From positions 1 to 64,000 of the forward strand of contig DWXF01000042.1 of the NCBI GenBank assembly GCA_019119335.1: a DNA stretch of 64,000 nt, in the 5' to 3' direction. This document shows, piece by piece, positions 8,406-17,962 of the stretch. The translations under genes were made by a program, and so were the position numbers. The notes beneath the pieces were generated by a model. That model had not been told where the DNA came from. It did not search any database and saw only the letters and a program-made list of their open reading frames with translations. Each line of letters begins with the position of its first letter. Within the stretch, counting starts at the first letter, position 1. The stretch is from Candidatus Flavonifractor merdavium. Lineage in GTDB: Bacteria > Bacillota > Clostridia > Oscillospirales > Oscillospiraceae.

Positions 8406-11400
8406 ATGGAGAATTCATATAAGCTGGTGCTGCAAATGCGCCACTCCTATCGGGAAGCGGAGCTTACCCCTGCCACTGAAAATGGATTTCGGATTGGAAC
8501 CAGTGTCACCTGCGACATGCGCTATCGCAAAGAGCTGTTTTTCGAGGACTTTTATCTGGAATTTACCCGGGAGAGAGGCAGCTGGCAGCTGCACGCGTCG
8601 GAGAATATCCATGTAACCCAAGATGGGGTCCTGAAATTGCAATCCCTGAAGCTGGAACATGGTATGCATTTCAGCGTGTACAGCAGTTCGGATATGGAGC
8701 TGTTCCGCTGTTCCTTCCTGCTGGACTTTGAACGGCTGCCCCGGCGCTATACCAGAGCGGTGGATTTTTCCGGAGTGGATCACATCAGCATCGGCGGCCA
8801 GGGGCAGCATATCCTGCTGGACGACGAGCTGGTTGGGCAGGACACCATTACGCTGGTGCGGCAGGCGGACGGGCTTCGCCTGAGCGACAACAAAACGCGG
8901 TACGGTGTCAGTTTCAACGGCGCCTTGATAGACGGGCCGGTAACGGTGCGGGAATTTGACTTCTTTTCTCTGGCGGGATATTCCTTCTGCCTGCGGGGGA
9001 ATACGTTGCTGACGGATGATCTCCCCACCTGTACGATCCGGCTGCCCTATACCGATTTGCCGGAGAGCTGCAATACCTTTGTCTATCCCCAATTCAACCG
9101 CAGCGTGCGCTTTCAGCGCCAGGTGCCGGAGGAAGAGATCGAAATTCTTCCCGCCTCCGCCAAAAAGGAGCGCAAGCGCCGCAGCCTGCTGTTTTCTCTG
9201 ATCCCTGCCCTGTTGATGCTGGTGCTCCTTGTGGTATTGCGGGGCATTTTGGGCAGCGGAGGCACCTTTGTCATTTACAGCGTGTGCAGTATGGCCATTG
9301 GTATTGTGATGAGCGTGGCCACTTATCTGGCGGATAAGCGGGACGACCGGCTGGAGGAGGAGAAACGGCAGCGGGAGTACCGCGCCTATCTGGAGGACAA
9401 GTGCGCAAAGATTGAGGCGCTGCGCTGCCGGGAGCAGGATGAGCTGAATTACATCTATACCAATCTGGAAGAGGATCTGGGATGTATCAATGCGTTTGAC
9501 GTGCGGCTGTTTGAGCGTTCCCAGGAGGACCCGGATTACCTCCAGGTCTATCTGGGACGGGGAAGAATTGCGGCGCCCAACCCGGTCAAAATCACACCCC
9601 AGGAATTTTACCAGGAGGATGACGTTTTGGCGGGTCTGCCGGAGGAGACCGCCGAGCGTTACCGCTATCTGAATGACGCCCCCATTACCGCCGGGCTGCG
9701 CGTTGACAACTGTCTGGGCGTGGTGGGGATGGGCCAGGCCATCAGGCAAATGGTGTGGAATCTTAGCCTGGATCTGTGTGCCCGCCATTTTTTCAGAGAC
9801 ATTCGCCTGATCTATCTGCTGGGAGATGAGGCGGCGGCGGAGTTTGCCCCCTTGCGGTGGCTTCCGCACATAAAGGAAGGCGAGCAGCTGCGGTGCTACG
9901 GATGCGACGAAGAAAGCCGTTCCGCGCTGCTGGAAATGCTGTACGCAAATCTGTCAAGTCGTGAAAAACAGATACAGGATGCCGCTCAGCAGGGGGAAAT
10001 ACAGCTGTCTCCGCATTTTGTCGTGTTTGTTTATGGGGTCAATGAACTGAAAAAGCACCCCATTTCCCGCTATTTTGAATGTGCGGCCCAACTTGGCTGT
10101 ACGTTTGTGTTTTTTGTCTCCCACCGGGAAATGCTTCCGCGGGGCTGCGGTGAGGTGCTCCTCATGAACGACTCCCACGGCGCGACACTCCTTTCCTCGG
10201 CGCAGGCGGCAAATAAGGTGGACTTTACCTATACCTGTCCCGATTCCAGCGCATGCCTGGCCGCCATACAGAAATTGTCCGCCGTAAAAGTGGAAGAAAT
10301 CTCCCTGGAGTCTGAACTGACACAGCATATTACCTTGTTTGAACTGCTTGGCATTATGGCGGCAGAGGATCTGGACCTGGAGACCCGGTGGCGCACCGCT
10401 CAAGTGTTCCGCAGTATGTCCGCCCCCATTGGCATTGACCGGAAAAAAGAACTGGTGTGCCTGGATATTGGCGACAAGGCCAGCGCCCACGGGCCCCATG
10501 GATTGGTAGCCGGCACCACCGGCTCGGGTAAGAGCGAACTTTTACAGACCTACATTCTGTCTATGTCCACGCTCTTTCACCCTTATGACGTCGGCTTCCT
10601 GATCATCGACTTCAAAGGCGGCGGAATGGCCAACCAATTTCACGGCCTGCCCCATCTGCTCAGCAGCATTACCAATATTGACGGACGGGAAATCGACCGC
10701 TCCCTGCGCTCCATCAAGGCGGAATTACTGCGGAGACAGGAAATTTTTGCCGCTTCTGGTGTCAATCACATCAACGATTACATCAAGCAGTACAAAAGCG
10801 GCAATGTAAACCAGCCCCTTCCCCACCTCATCATTATTGTAGACGAGTTTGCGGAGCTGAAAAATGAGTTTCCTGAATTCATGAAGGAACTCATCAGCGC
10901 CGCCCGGATTGGTCGTACCCTTGGCGTCCATCTGATTCTGGCCACCCAAAAGCCCAGCGGCGTTGTGGACGCCCAGATCTGGGCCAACTCCAAATTCCGC
11001 CTGTGCTTGAAGGTCCAGAGCAAGGAGGACAGCAACGAGGTGCTCAAGTCGCCTCTGGCCGCGGAGATCAAAGAGCCCGGCCGGGCCTATTTCCAGGTCG
11101 GCAACAACGAAATATTTGAACTATTTCAGTCCGCCTACGGCGGCGCGCCCATTCCCGATTTGGAGAGCGCCAAGAGCCAAATCTACCAGATCAGCGAGGT
11201 CAACCCCTGGGGTAAGCGGGAGCTGATCTATTCCAATAAAATTGATGCCCATACAGGCAGCGACGTCAGCCAGCTTGAGGCTATGGTAAGCCATATTGGC
11301 GCCTATTGCGCCGAGCAAGGAGTTCAGCCCTTGCCTGGAATTTGCCTGCCCCCCCTCTCCGATGCGCTGGAGCTGGCGCAGCTGCATCAGCCTGTGGGCG

Positions 11401-12965
11401 GAAGCGGAATCCAGGTGGCGGTGGGCTGGATGGACAATCCCGACCAACAGCGCCAGGACCCGCTGGTTCTGGATCTGACGGCCGCCAACACATTTGTGGT
11501 GGGCTCCTCGCAGATGGGGAAAACCACCCTGCTGCGGACCATTGCCACCGCAATCATCCAGTCCTATTCTGTACAGGATGTCAATTTGTATCTGATTGAC
11601 TGCGGCAATATGTCGCTCAAGGTGCTGGAGGATGCCCGGCATGTGGGAGGCGTGGTGCTTGCTACCGAGGAAGAGCGCATGGAAAATCTCTTCAAGCTGC
11701 TCTTCCGGTGTGTGGAGCAGCGGCGCAGCCATATGGCGGAACGAGGCGTGGGTACTTACAGCGACTACCTGGAGGCGGGTTTCCGGGATATTCCTCAGAT
11801 TGTGGTTCTGCTGGACAACATTTCCGCCTTCCGGGAGTACTATGACAAGCTCATGGACAGTTTGCTGGTCCTGACCCGTGAAGGGCTGAGCGTGGGTATT
11901 TCCTTTGTCCTGACCGCCTCCCAGGCAAACGGATTGAGCTATAAGTCCCAGGCCAACTTTAACCGGAGAATCGTCTTTACCTGTACCGACAGCAGTGAGT
12001 ACAGCACTCTGCTGGGGAGGAGCCGCCTGACACCCAAGCCCATTGCCGGACGGGCCCTTACCCTGCATGACAAACAGATTCTGGAGTGTCAGATTGCGCT
12101 GACAGGCGCTTCGCTGCGTGAGATCGAGCGGGTGGAAGCGCTGCGCAGCCTTATCGAAGCCCGCAACGGGGAGACCGAAGGAGCGGCTGTCCCCATCCCG
12201 ATGGTGCCCGATACCCTGCCGTTGGAGCAGGTATTTACCGAGCATCCTGAATTGTTCCGTACGCCTGGCTGCCTGCCCATCGGACTGGACTATAATCAGG
12301 TGGAATTTGTCTGCCTGGATTTGTTCCAGTGTGTTACCTGTGCGCTGCTGGGCAGCGATCATGGGGGACGGCGGGGTTTCCTCATGGCGTTTTTAGAGGA
12401 ATTGCAGCGCACGATTGTGCTCCACCCCACGGAGGTCTATATCTTTGATAACAGCAGCCGTGAGCTGGAGGGCATTGAGAAATACGGCATGGTACACGGC
12501 TATTGCAGTGATCCGGCAGAAGCCGTTGCCTATGTGGAAGAGTTGTGCGACCATCTGCACGGCCGCAGCCAGGAGAAGAAGCAGGATACCAGGCTCGTGG
12601 TGGTTTTGGAGGACCGCACATTGCTGCAAAATGCCATGAAGGATAAGGAGACCGCCGGACTGCTGCTGCAACTCATGAAGGATTTGCAGAAATGCGGCGG
12701 CCTGCTGCTGGTGAGCGGTCTGGAGAATACGGCTCTGTCCTTCAACGCGCCGGAGTTCTTTAAGCAGCTGCGGGAGCACCGCTGCGGCCTGCTGTTCGGA
12801 AATCTGTCGGATTGCCGCTTCTATGAGGTCAATATGAAGCAGAGCAAAGAATTTACCCGGAGCATCACCAAGGGGGATGCGTATTTCTTCCAGGAGGGCG
12901 CGTTGATGCGGCTTAAGACGATTCAGTCTGGTGGAAAGGGGAGTTATGAAGATGGGCGCCAGTAA
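8406..12965 (+). CDS. essC: EssC-type FtsK/SpoIIIE ATPase of the type VII secretion system
   Basis: ATG at 8406 follows GGGGGAGG; product about 1519 residues, the usual size of EssC/YukBA. The N-terminal 200 residues form two FHA-like beta domains. Two transmembrane helices lie near 260-310. Three P-loop domains follow. D1 has GTTGSGKSE (about 702) with Walker B LIIIVDEFAEL. D2 has GSSQMGKTT (about 1033) with IVVLLDNISAF. D3 is degenerate, with SDHGGRRG where the P-loop should be. This is the motor of the secretion system and also a possible FHA reader of kinase targets. Its end overlaps the WXG100 gene that follows. Confidence 0.95.
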   Translation: MENSYKLVLQMRHSYREAELTPATENGFRIGTSVTCDMRYRKELFFEDFYLEFTRERGSWQLHASENIHVTQDGVLKLQSLKLEHGMHFSVYSSSDMELFRCSFLLDFERLPRRYTRAVDFSGVDHISIGGQGQHILLDDELVGQDTITLVRQADGLRLSDNKTRYGVSFNGALIDGPVTVREFDFFSLAGYSFCLRGNTLLTDDLPTCTIRLPYTDLPESCNTFVYPQFNRSVRFQRQVPEEEIEILPASAKKERKRRSLLFSLIPALLMLVLLVVLRGILGSGGTFVIYSVCSMAIGIVMSVATYLADKRDDRLEEEKRQREYRAYLEDKCAKIEALRCREQDELNYIYTNLEEDLGCINAFDVRLFERSQEDPDYLQVYLGRGRIAAPNPVKITPQEFYQEDDVLAGLPEETAERYRYLNDAPITAGLRVDNCLGVVGMGQAIRQMVWNLSLDLCARHFFRDIRLIYLLGDEAAAEFAPLRWLPHIKEGEQLRCYGCDEESRSALLEMLYANLSSREKQIQDAAQQGEIQLSPHFVVFVYGVNELKKHPISRYFECAAQLGCTFVFFVSHREMLPRGCGEVLLMNDSHGATLLSSAQAANKVDFTYTCPDSSACLAAIQKLSAVKVEEISLESELTQHITLFELLGIMAAEDLDLETRWRTAQVFRSMSAPIGIDRKKELVCLDIGDKASAHGPHGLVAGTTGSGKSELLQTYILSMSTLFHPYDVGFLIIDFKGGGMANQFHGLPHLLSSITNIDGREIDRSLRSIKAELLRRQEIFAASGVNHINDYIKQYKSGNVNQPLPHLIIIVDEFAELKNEFPEFMKELISAARIGRTLGVHLILATQKPSGVVDAQIWANSKFRLCLKVQSKEDSNEVLKSPLAAEIKEPGRAYFQVGNNEIFELFQSAYGGAPIPDLESAKSQIYQISEVNPWGKRELIYSNKIDAHTGSDVSQLEAMVSHIGAYCAEQGVQPLPGICLPPLSDALELAQLHQPVGGSGIQVAVGWMDNPDQQRQDPLVLDLTAANTFVVGSSQMGKTTLLRTIATAIIQSYSVQDVNLYLIDCGNMSLKVLEDARHVGGVVLATEEERMENLFKLLFRCVEQRRSHMAERGVGTYSDYLEAGFRDIPQIVVLLDNISAFREYYDKLMDSLLVLTREGLSVGISFVLTASQANGLSYKSQANFNRRIVFTCTDSSEYSTLLGRSRLTPKPIAGRALTLHDKQILECQIALTGASLREIERVEALRSLIEARNGETEGAAVPIPMVPDTLPLEQVFTEHPELFRTPGCLPIGLDYNQVEFVCLDLFQCVTCALLGSDHGGRRGFLMAFLEELQRTIVLHPTEVYIFDNSSRELEGIEKYGMVHGYCSDPAEAVAYVEELCDHLHGRSQEKKQDTRLVVVLEDRTLLQNAMKDKETAGLLLQLMKDLQKCGGLLLVSGLENTALSFNAPEFFKQLREHRCGLLFGNLSDCRFYEVNMKQSKEFTRSITKGDAYFFQEGALMRLKTIQSGGKGSYEDGRQ

Positions 12966-13266
12966 GTTAACCCAAGGCACGATTGAGATGGAATATATCG
13001 TAGCCGCTAGAAAGCAAATGTATCAAATGGTTCATTCATTTCTGGATATCAAGGAGCGGATCAATACCACAACAGAGAAAGTCAAAAGCCAGTGGGTTGG
13101 GCGCGGACGGGATGAATTTGAGACCCAGTATAAGCTTTTGGTTGCGAAAATCGGTGACCTGGGTGACAGCCTGGATGAGATGTACAATGCGTTGGTGGAT
13201 GCCGAAGCCGCTTATGGCGGTGCGGATGAAGATATGCGCCAGAGCATGACCATGGCATCCCAATAA
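12952..13266 (+). CDS. WXG100-type protein (WVG variant)
   Basis: The 104-residue protein from ATG 12952 (nine bases after AAAGGGGAG; ATG 12946 is closer) has the helix-turn-helix hairpin layout of WXG100 proteins with SQWVGRGRDEF as the WXG turn. It overlaps the end of the EssC gene by 14 bp. Such proteins are secreted as helical hairpin dimers or act as partners for larger LXG-type substrates. The C-terminus (GGADEDMRQSMTMASQ) lacks an obvious YxxxD signal. One of three WXG100-type genes in the cluster. Confidence 0.85.
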   Translation: MGASKLTQGTIEMEYIVAARKQMYQMVHSFLDIKERINTTTEKVKSQWVGRGRDEFETQYKLLVAKIGDLGDSLDEMYNALVDAEAAYGGADEDMRQSMTMASQ

Positions 13267-13296
13267 ACCGATGCGGGAAAGAGGGGGAACTGAGGG

Positions 13297-13689
13297 ATGT
13301 CTGCATCCTATTATTGGAGAATGTATGACAAGAAGAAGGAAGAGGCCGAACGCTATGAAAAGCAAATCAAGCACCTGACGACCACCCGTAACCGCCTGGA
13401 CTCAGAATTTGATGACAACGTATCTGGAATCAACAAGAAGCTGGACGAGTGCGCCAACGCCATCAATGAGGGGATTTTGAATCTTTCAGCACCAGGCCGG
13501 TGGATGGATGAATTAAATCAGGCAAAAGAGCGAATGCCCCACTCTGATCTGCAAATCTCGACGGCGGACGACTACCTTCTTCAGGAAATCCGGGAATTGC
13601 AGCGCAAAAAACAGGAAGCGGAGGATGCCGCTGAGGAATATCGCCGCCTGGCAGAAGCCGCTGAAGCGGCGGAAGCAGCCGGTATCTAG
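13297..13689 (+). CDS. Small helical protein, DUF5082/YwqH-like partner of an LXG-type substrate
   Basis: The ATG at 13297 follows GAGGGGG. The 130-residue product is almost entirely charged helix, starting SYYWRMYDKKKEEAERYEKQI and ending in an Ala/Glu-rich coil. This resembles DUF5082-type proteins that sit just upstream of LXG toxins in Bacillus and act as targeting partners. It lies between a WXG100 gene and a large secreted-like protein, exactly that context. No catalytic motif is visible. The family match is by pattern only. Confidence 0.65.
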   Translation: MSASYYWRMYDKKKEEAERYEKQIKHLTTTRNRLDSEFDDNVSGINKKLDECANAINEGILNLSAPGRWMDELNQAKERMPHSDLQISTADDYLLQEIRELQRKKQEAEDAAEEYRRLAEAAEAAEAAGI

Positions 13690-13713
13690 CCATGGAAGGA
13701 GGAGCGCTTTCAT

Positions 13714-15135
13714 ATGAGTGCTGCGATCTTTGATTACAGCGATATGTCCCGGGCATCCAACAGAGCAAAAACCGTGGCAGATCGCATGGATGCATATGCC
13801 GATGATTTACAAAGGCGAATTTCTGAGCATCTGGACAACTATACAGGCGCAAAGACCGCCAATATCTACGGCGCCGAGCGGGCGATTACCCAAAAAATTC
13901 ATTTTATGGAGGGGCGATCCGCTGACCTGAAACAATTCAGTGAGCGCCTGGATGCTCTGGTGGATTATTGCAAGCAGTCAGACCAACAGGTTTCCTCCCT
14001 GATCTCCCGTTTGACAGGCGACTTCAAAACCCGCAATGATATTAGCGTCAATCCAGTCTGGGAGGCCCTTTGCTATTTGGGTGTAGCCAGTGGAAACAGC
14101 ACGGATTTGGGCCGTTTTCTGGGCGATTTGCTGGACAAGGGCGGGAATGCCTTAGGTGAGGCATGGGATCGTATAGAATTCTGGTATGAGTACGACGGCG
14201 GAAAGTATTACTTGACGGAAAATCTCGCGGCGGCACTGGCCATTGCGGCCTCGGTGGCAAGCGTCCTGGCGGCGATTGGCACCATTCTGGCAGGCGGGCC
14301 TGCACTGGCCATTGCAGCGGCGGTGGTCGGCATTGCCGCCGGCCTGTTTGCCATCGGAAATGGCGTATGCAATATTATCAACAATTGCAGAGCCGGCGGA
14401 CAAGCCGCAGAAGACCCTGGCCAGGCCAAGCGTACCAACGATATCAATACCGGGGCGGACTGGCTGCGCACCACCGATAATCAAGCGCTGCACAACCTGG
14501 CGACTGGCCTGGATATAACGGAGACGGCACTGGGCGTTGCCTCTCTGGTTCTCGGCGGAACGGAGCTGGTCAAAAAGGGATATACCTGGCTGAGCAAAAA
14601 GCCGAACTTGGATATTGAAACCCTTACTTTTTCTCAAATCAAGCAGGGCCTGTCCAACGGAAACTGGAAAACGATGATAGGAGACCGCTGGAGCGAGATA
14701 AAGAATGGCGCCAGCAATGTGTTCAGCACCCTGCGTTCGGGAGATTCGACCCAGATCAAAGCGCTGCTGAAGAACTCGCTCCATGCGTATAAAACCAGCG
14801 TGATGGCGGATCACATTGAGGCATGGGATAATATCAAGGCGATTGATTTTTCTGATATCGATAAGCTTGGAAAGGGCCTGGACGGCATTAAGCATTTTAC
14901 CGACCTGATGGATGGTATTGCCAACGACACCATTTATACCATGGTTTCCAATTTGGGGCTGAATCCCATTGCCACTGGGACTCATGATAATGCCATTAAT
15001 CTCGGTGAGCTTGTAGACTTTGGAAAAAGCACCATAGACAGCGGAGCTGAAATCAAGGAAATCCTTACTCCGGATGAGTTAAAGAAAATTACCAAACGGA
15101 TGCATGACCTGCGTTGTGCAGTGCCAGCGGGGTAG
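13714..15135 (+). CDS. LXG-like large type VII secretion substrate
   Basis: The 473-residue protein starts at ATG 13714 after GGAAGGAGGAG. Residues 1-110 are helical and resemble the N-terminal secretion domain of LXG or long WXG substrates. A Gly/Ala-rich hydrophobic region spans about 169-222 (AAALAIAASVASVLAAIG and beyond), possibly two membrane-inserting helices. The C-terminal 250 residues contain no toxin motif I recognise. The position after a WXG100 gene and a DUF5082-like gene supports export by the EssC machine. The downstream membrane protein could be its immunity partner, but this is untested inference. Confidence 0.7.
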   Translation: MSAAIFDYSDMSRASNRAKTVADRMDAYADDLQRRISEHLDNYTGAKTANIYGAERAITQKIHFMEGRSADLKQFSERLDALVDYCKQSDQQVSSLISRLTGDFKTRNDISVNPVWEALCYLGVASGNSTDLGRFLGDLLDKGGNALGEAWDRIEFWYEYDGGKYYLTENLAAALAIAASVASVLAAIGTILAGGPALAIAAAVVGIAAGLFAIGNGVCNIINNCRAGGQAAEDPGQAKRTNDINTGADWLRTTDNQALHNLATGLDITETALGVASLVLGGTELVKKGYTWLSKKPNLDIETLTFSQIKQGLSNGNWKTMIGDRWSEIKNGASNVFSTLRSGDSTQIKALLKNSLHAYKTSVMADHIEAWDNIKAIDFSDIDKLGKGLDGIKHFTDLMDGIANDTIYTMVSNLGLNPIATGTHDNAINLGELVDFGKSTIDSGAEIKEILTPDELKKITKRMHDLRCAVPAG

Positions 15136-15141
15136 TTGCAG

Positions 15142-15753
15142 ATGGATCATTTACAGGAACGGGAACGACTTTGTTTTTCTGAGCGGGCTGCCATCAACGT
15201 GCCTTATCGAGGGCCGCTCTATCAGCTGAGGCCGTGGATCAAGTGGACCATTTTTTTCTGCTGGGTGGTTTACCTGGTGGTTATTGTTTTAATCCTGCGG
15301 GGTGATACCCTGTTAGGGGCCGTCAAGGTCCTGGCGATTCCTACACTGGTGTGTATTTTGTACCTGAGCAGGACCAGGGACGGAAGCAGGGGCGTCACCA
15401 TGGATGCCGTCTTTATTTTCAGAGAGCAAGAAATGACAGCCTTTTATGACAGCTATCCGGCCGCAGGGCGGGATGGAACGCCCAGAATCCGCCAGGTGTC
15501 TTATACGGTTCAGTATAAGGATATTACAAAAATCGGCTTTAACCGACGCATCGCACGGCTGGAAATTTACGGGACTCTCCATATACAGATCGCGGAATAC
15601 GCGGCGGACGGTACGCCGGTTCCCTGTTATGATAAGATACGAAAGGGCGCCGTGATCAATTCCCTGTTGCCGGCGGACCGGGTTGATGAAATTATCACCG
15701 CAGTATGCCGCAATAGCGGGTGGCCGCGGGAACGGATTGTTGAGTATGGATAG
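15142..15753 (+). CDS. Membrane protein with two N-terminal helices and a PH-like domain
   Basis: ATG 15142 lies seven bases after the LXG-like gene's stop, so the two are coupled. The 203-residue product has two membrane helices at about 31-75 (WTIFFCWVVYLVVIVLIL and TLLGAVKVLAIPTLVCILYL). The soluble domain that follows has alternating strands (VFIFREQEMTAFYD, YTVQYKDITKIGF, LEIYGTLHIQI), compatible with a bacterial PH fold. The function is unknown. It could be a cluster structural component or an immunity protein for the upstream substrate. Confidence 0.7.
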   Translation: MDHLQERERLCFSERAAINVPYRGPLYQLRPWIKWTIFFCWVVYLVVIVLILRGDTLLGAVKVLAIPTLVCILYLSRTRDGSRGVTMDAVFIFREQEMTAFYDSYPAAGRDGTPRIRQVSYTVQYKDITKIGFNRRIARLEIYGTLHIQIAEYAADGTPVPCYDKIRKGAVINSLLPADRVDEIITAVCRNSGWPRERIVEYG

Positions 15754-15775
15754 AGAGTCGGAAGGAGTATCGGTC

Positions 15776-17098
15776 ATGATAAGCGACGAAGTGCGTCTGC
15801 AAGTAGAGGAATTGACGCAAAATGGGCGCATGCTGCTGGCGGCTCAGAAGCCGGAGGAAGCAGCCAAGGTCATTGCCAGAGCGCAGGAGCTGGATCCTAC
15901 TTATGCGGAAAGCTACAATGCCATGGGCGCCGTGCTGATGAAGCAAAAGCAGTACCGGCAGGCCAAGGAACAATTCAAAAAAGCCCTTTTGATTGATAAG
16001 ACCCAGGGCCGGACTTATTTTGATCTGGGGAACGCCTGCCTGATGCTGGATGAGCTGAGCGAGTGTCTGAGCAACTACAACCGGGCGCTGGATGCCGGAT
16101 ATGATCACGCGGAAATGCAGTTTTTTATTGCGCTGGCCTATGAACAAATGGACCAGGATGACATGGCTCTGCGCCACCTGACGCGGGCTATCCTGAAGGA
16201 TCCATCCATGGCCGAATATAAGGTCAAGAAAATGGTCATTCTGGCCCGGCTGAACCGGACCGCGGAGGCCATGCAGATGGCGGAAGAACTCATTCACTCT
16301 GCGCCTGAGCTTTATGAAGGATATCATGCCAGAACGCAGCTGCTGCTGGGACAGGGCAACTATGCGGCGGCTGTCGCCAAGTCCAAGGAGGCCATGGAGC
16401 AGTTCCCCGAGGATGTGGGCCTGTTGTTGGATTATGCCAGAAGCGAGGCGCTGGCAGGCAACCTGGACCTGGCCATTTCCGTGCTGGAACGGGCAGAGGC
16501 CATGCCCTATTTTGAGCAGTCCCGGCAGGAGTTTATGCTGCTGCGTGCGCAGATTTTTGCACAAAAGCAGAACTTTGCCCAGGCCATTGCAGAGCTGAAG
16601 GCCTGCATTGCGCTGGGCGGGAATGACCGGAATGTCTGGGAAGGCCGTCAGATGCTGATGAATCTGTTGATGCTGACCCAAGACTATGAGGGGCTCTATG
16701 AAGTTGCATCTGCCCAGGTGGCGCAGGAATCCGGAGACGAATTTTATCGGGCCGCCCTTTATTATCAGGCATTGGCCCTCAAGAATCTGAACCGTGATGC
16801 GGAGGCCAAGACGGCCTATCGCCAAGCGATCATGATTTATCGCAACGAAACGCTGAAACGCCCCGCGCAGCTGGATGCCTACCTATACCGGGCCATGGCC
16901 CTGAGAGATTTGGAGGATTATGATAAGGCGCTGGAGGTCATTGACTTGGTGATCAGCCTGAATGAGAAAATTGCAGAGCCGCATACCATCCGGGCTGACA
17001 TCTATCGTAAGCAGGGAAAACTTGCGGAGGCAAAGGCAGAGGAAGACACGGCGGTGTTGCTGAAGCCGGAACTGAAAGCGCTGTATACTGCGCAGTGA
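15776..17098 (+). CDS. TPR-repeat protein
   Basis: ATG 15776 follows GGAAGGAG. The 440-residue product is a row of about ten tetratricopeptide repeats, the clearest being ALELDPTYAESYNAMGA-type units such as YAESYNAMGAVLMKQKQY and GRTYFDLGNACLMLDEL. No signal peptide or membrane segment is visible, so it is cytosolic. TPR proteins act as scaffolds or chaperones. Between a type VII substrate block and two WXG100 genes it may help assemble or sort substrates (inference). Confidence 0.85.
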   Translation: MISDEVRLQVEELTQNGRMLLAAQKPEEAAKVIARAQELDPTYAESYNAMGAVLMKQKQYRQAKEQFKKALLIDKTQGRTYFDLGNACLMLDELSECLSNYNRALDAGYDHAEMQFFIALAYEQMDQDDMALRHLTRAILKDPSMAEYKVKKMVILARLNRTAEAMQMAEELIHSAPELYEGYHARTQLLLGQGNYAAAVAKSKEAMEQFPEDVGLLLDYARSEALAGNLDLAISVLERAEAMPYFEQSRQEFMLLRAQIFAQKQNFAQAIAELKACIALGGNDRNVWEGRQMLMNLLMLTQDYEGLYEVASAQVAQESGDEFYRAALYYQALALKNLNRDAEAKTAYRQAIMIYRNETLKRPAQLDAYLYRAMALRDLEDYDKALEVIDLVISLNEKIAEPHTIRADIYRKQGKLAEAKAEEDTAVLLKPELKALYTAQ

Positions 17099-17109
17099 GG
17101 TGAACAAAA

Positions 17110-17433
17110 ATGTCGTGGTTTGGCGGTAGTGGGACAGATCTCTCCTTTGATCTGGAGGACTTGCAGGAAGGCGCTACAAGCTACCAGAGCATTTCAGACG
17201 ACTTATCCCAGATGAAACAACAGCTATGCACCCTCCTGGATGATCTCAGTCAAAAAGGATGGACGACGGAAGCTGGCATTGCGTTTTCCCAGATGGTCGC
17301 CATAGACTGGGGAGACACAATAGACCGGTATTGTGATATGCTGGAAACTCTGTCCGAAATACTGACGCGTGCTGCGAAGGAGTACGATGGATTGGTCCGG
17401 GAACAGATTGAAACCATTCACGTACTCTCCTGA
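17110..17433 (+). CDS. Divergent WXG100-type protein
   Basis: The 107-residue protein starts at ATG 17110 just after the TPR gene. It has the two-helix plan of WXG100 proteins with the turn sequence KGWTTEAGIAF, where the WXG glycine is displaced but the aromatic and AxxF helix start remain. It begins with a short Gly-rich leader (MSWFGGSGTDLSFD) unlike classic ESAT-6. It lies 63 bp upstream of a canonical WXG100 gene and may form a heterodimer with it. Confidence 0.72.
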   Translation: MSWFGGSGTDLSFDLEDLQEGATSYQSISDDLSQMKQQLCTLLDDLSQKGWTTEAGIAFSQMVAIDWGDTIDRYCDMLETLSEILTRAAKEYDGLVREQIETIHVLS

Positions 17434-17495
17434 TGGGCCGAATGCCGTGACGGCTTCGACATACATATCTGAGAAGAAAGAAAGGATGTTTTATT

Positions 17496-17786
17496 ATGGC
17501 GAGTATCAGAGTAACTCCGGAAGAACTGGAACAGCAGGGCAACAACCTCGTGGACATGAGCGAACAGCTTGCCGACATTCTGAAGAGCGTGGATGCCAAG
17601 ATTAACGAAATCTGCGACTCCTGGGATGGCCTGGCGCAGGATGCCTTTATGAGCTCTTACGAGGGCCTCAAGGAGACCCTGAACACCTTCCCTGAAATCG
17701 TAAATGGCCTTGGCCAGCAGACGATTGCCGCCGCCCAGACCTTTGGCGAGGTGGATAGCCAGCTCAGCAGCAGCTTCAGCGGCTAA
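17496..17786 (+). CDS. esxA: Canonical WXG100/ESAT-6-like protein (EsxA type)
   Basis: The 96-residue product is a textbook EsxA-type protein: IRVTPEELEQQ at the start, the turn motif DSWDGLAQDAFMSSY, and a second amphipathic helix ending in a Ser-rich tail. It is preceded by GAAAGAAAGGATG-type sequence with the ATG at 17496. It would be a main substrate of the EssC machine. It is the last gene of the cluster, followed by two hairpins. Canonical EsxA at the distal end rather than the start of the cluster is unlike Staphylococcus. Confidence 0.92.
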   Translation: MASIRVTPEELEQQGNNLVDMSEQLADILKSVDAKINEICDSWDGLAQDAFMSSYEGLKETLNTFPEIVNGLGQQTIAAAQTFGEVDSQLSSSFSG

Positions 17787-17863
17787 CGACGCGTTCCGTT
17801 CGGGCCGGTTTTCTCTGATGCGGTCCCTGACTGCATCAGATTTGTCGTCCAAACGATTGGCTT

Positions 17864-17902
17864 TACACACTGGCAGGGATATTGAGTCCCTGCCAGTGTG
17901 TA
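17864..17902 (+). terminator. 16-bp perfect hairpin after esxA
   Basis: The arms 17864-17879 and 17887-17902 are perfectly complementary around a seven-base loop. The stem core is CTGGCAGGGA. No strong T tract follows (TATTG), so it may be an RNA-stabilising or processing stem or an imperfect terminator for the type VII cluster. Confidence 0.6.
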
Positions 17903-17962
17903 TATTGCGCGGATTGCTACAATAGTATGGACGATAGTATGCAGAAAAACGCCATATTAAGC

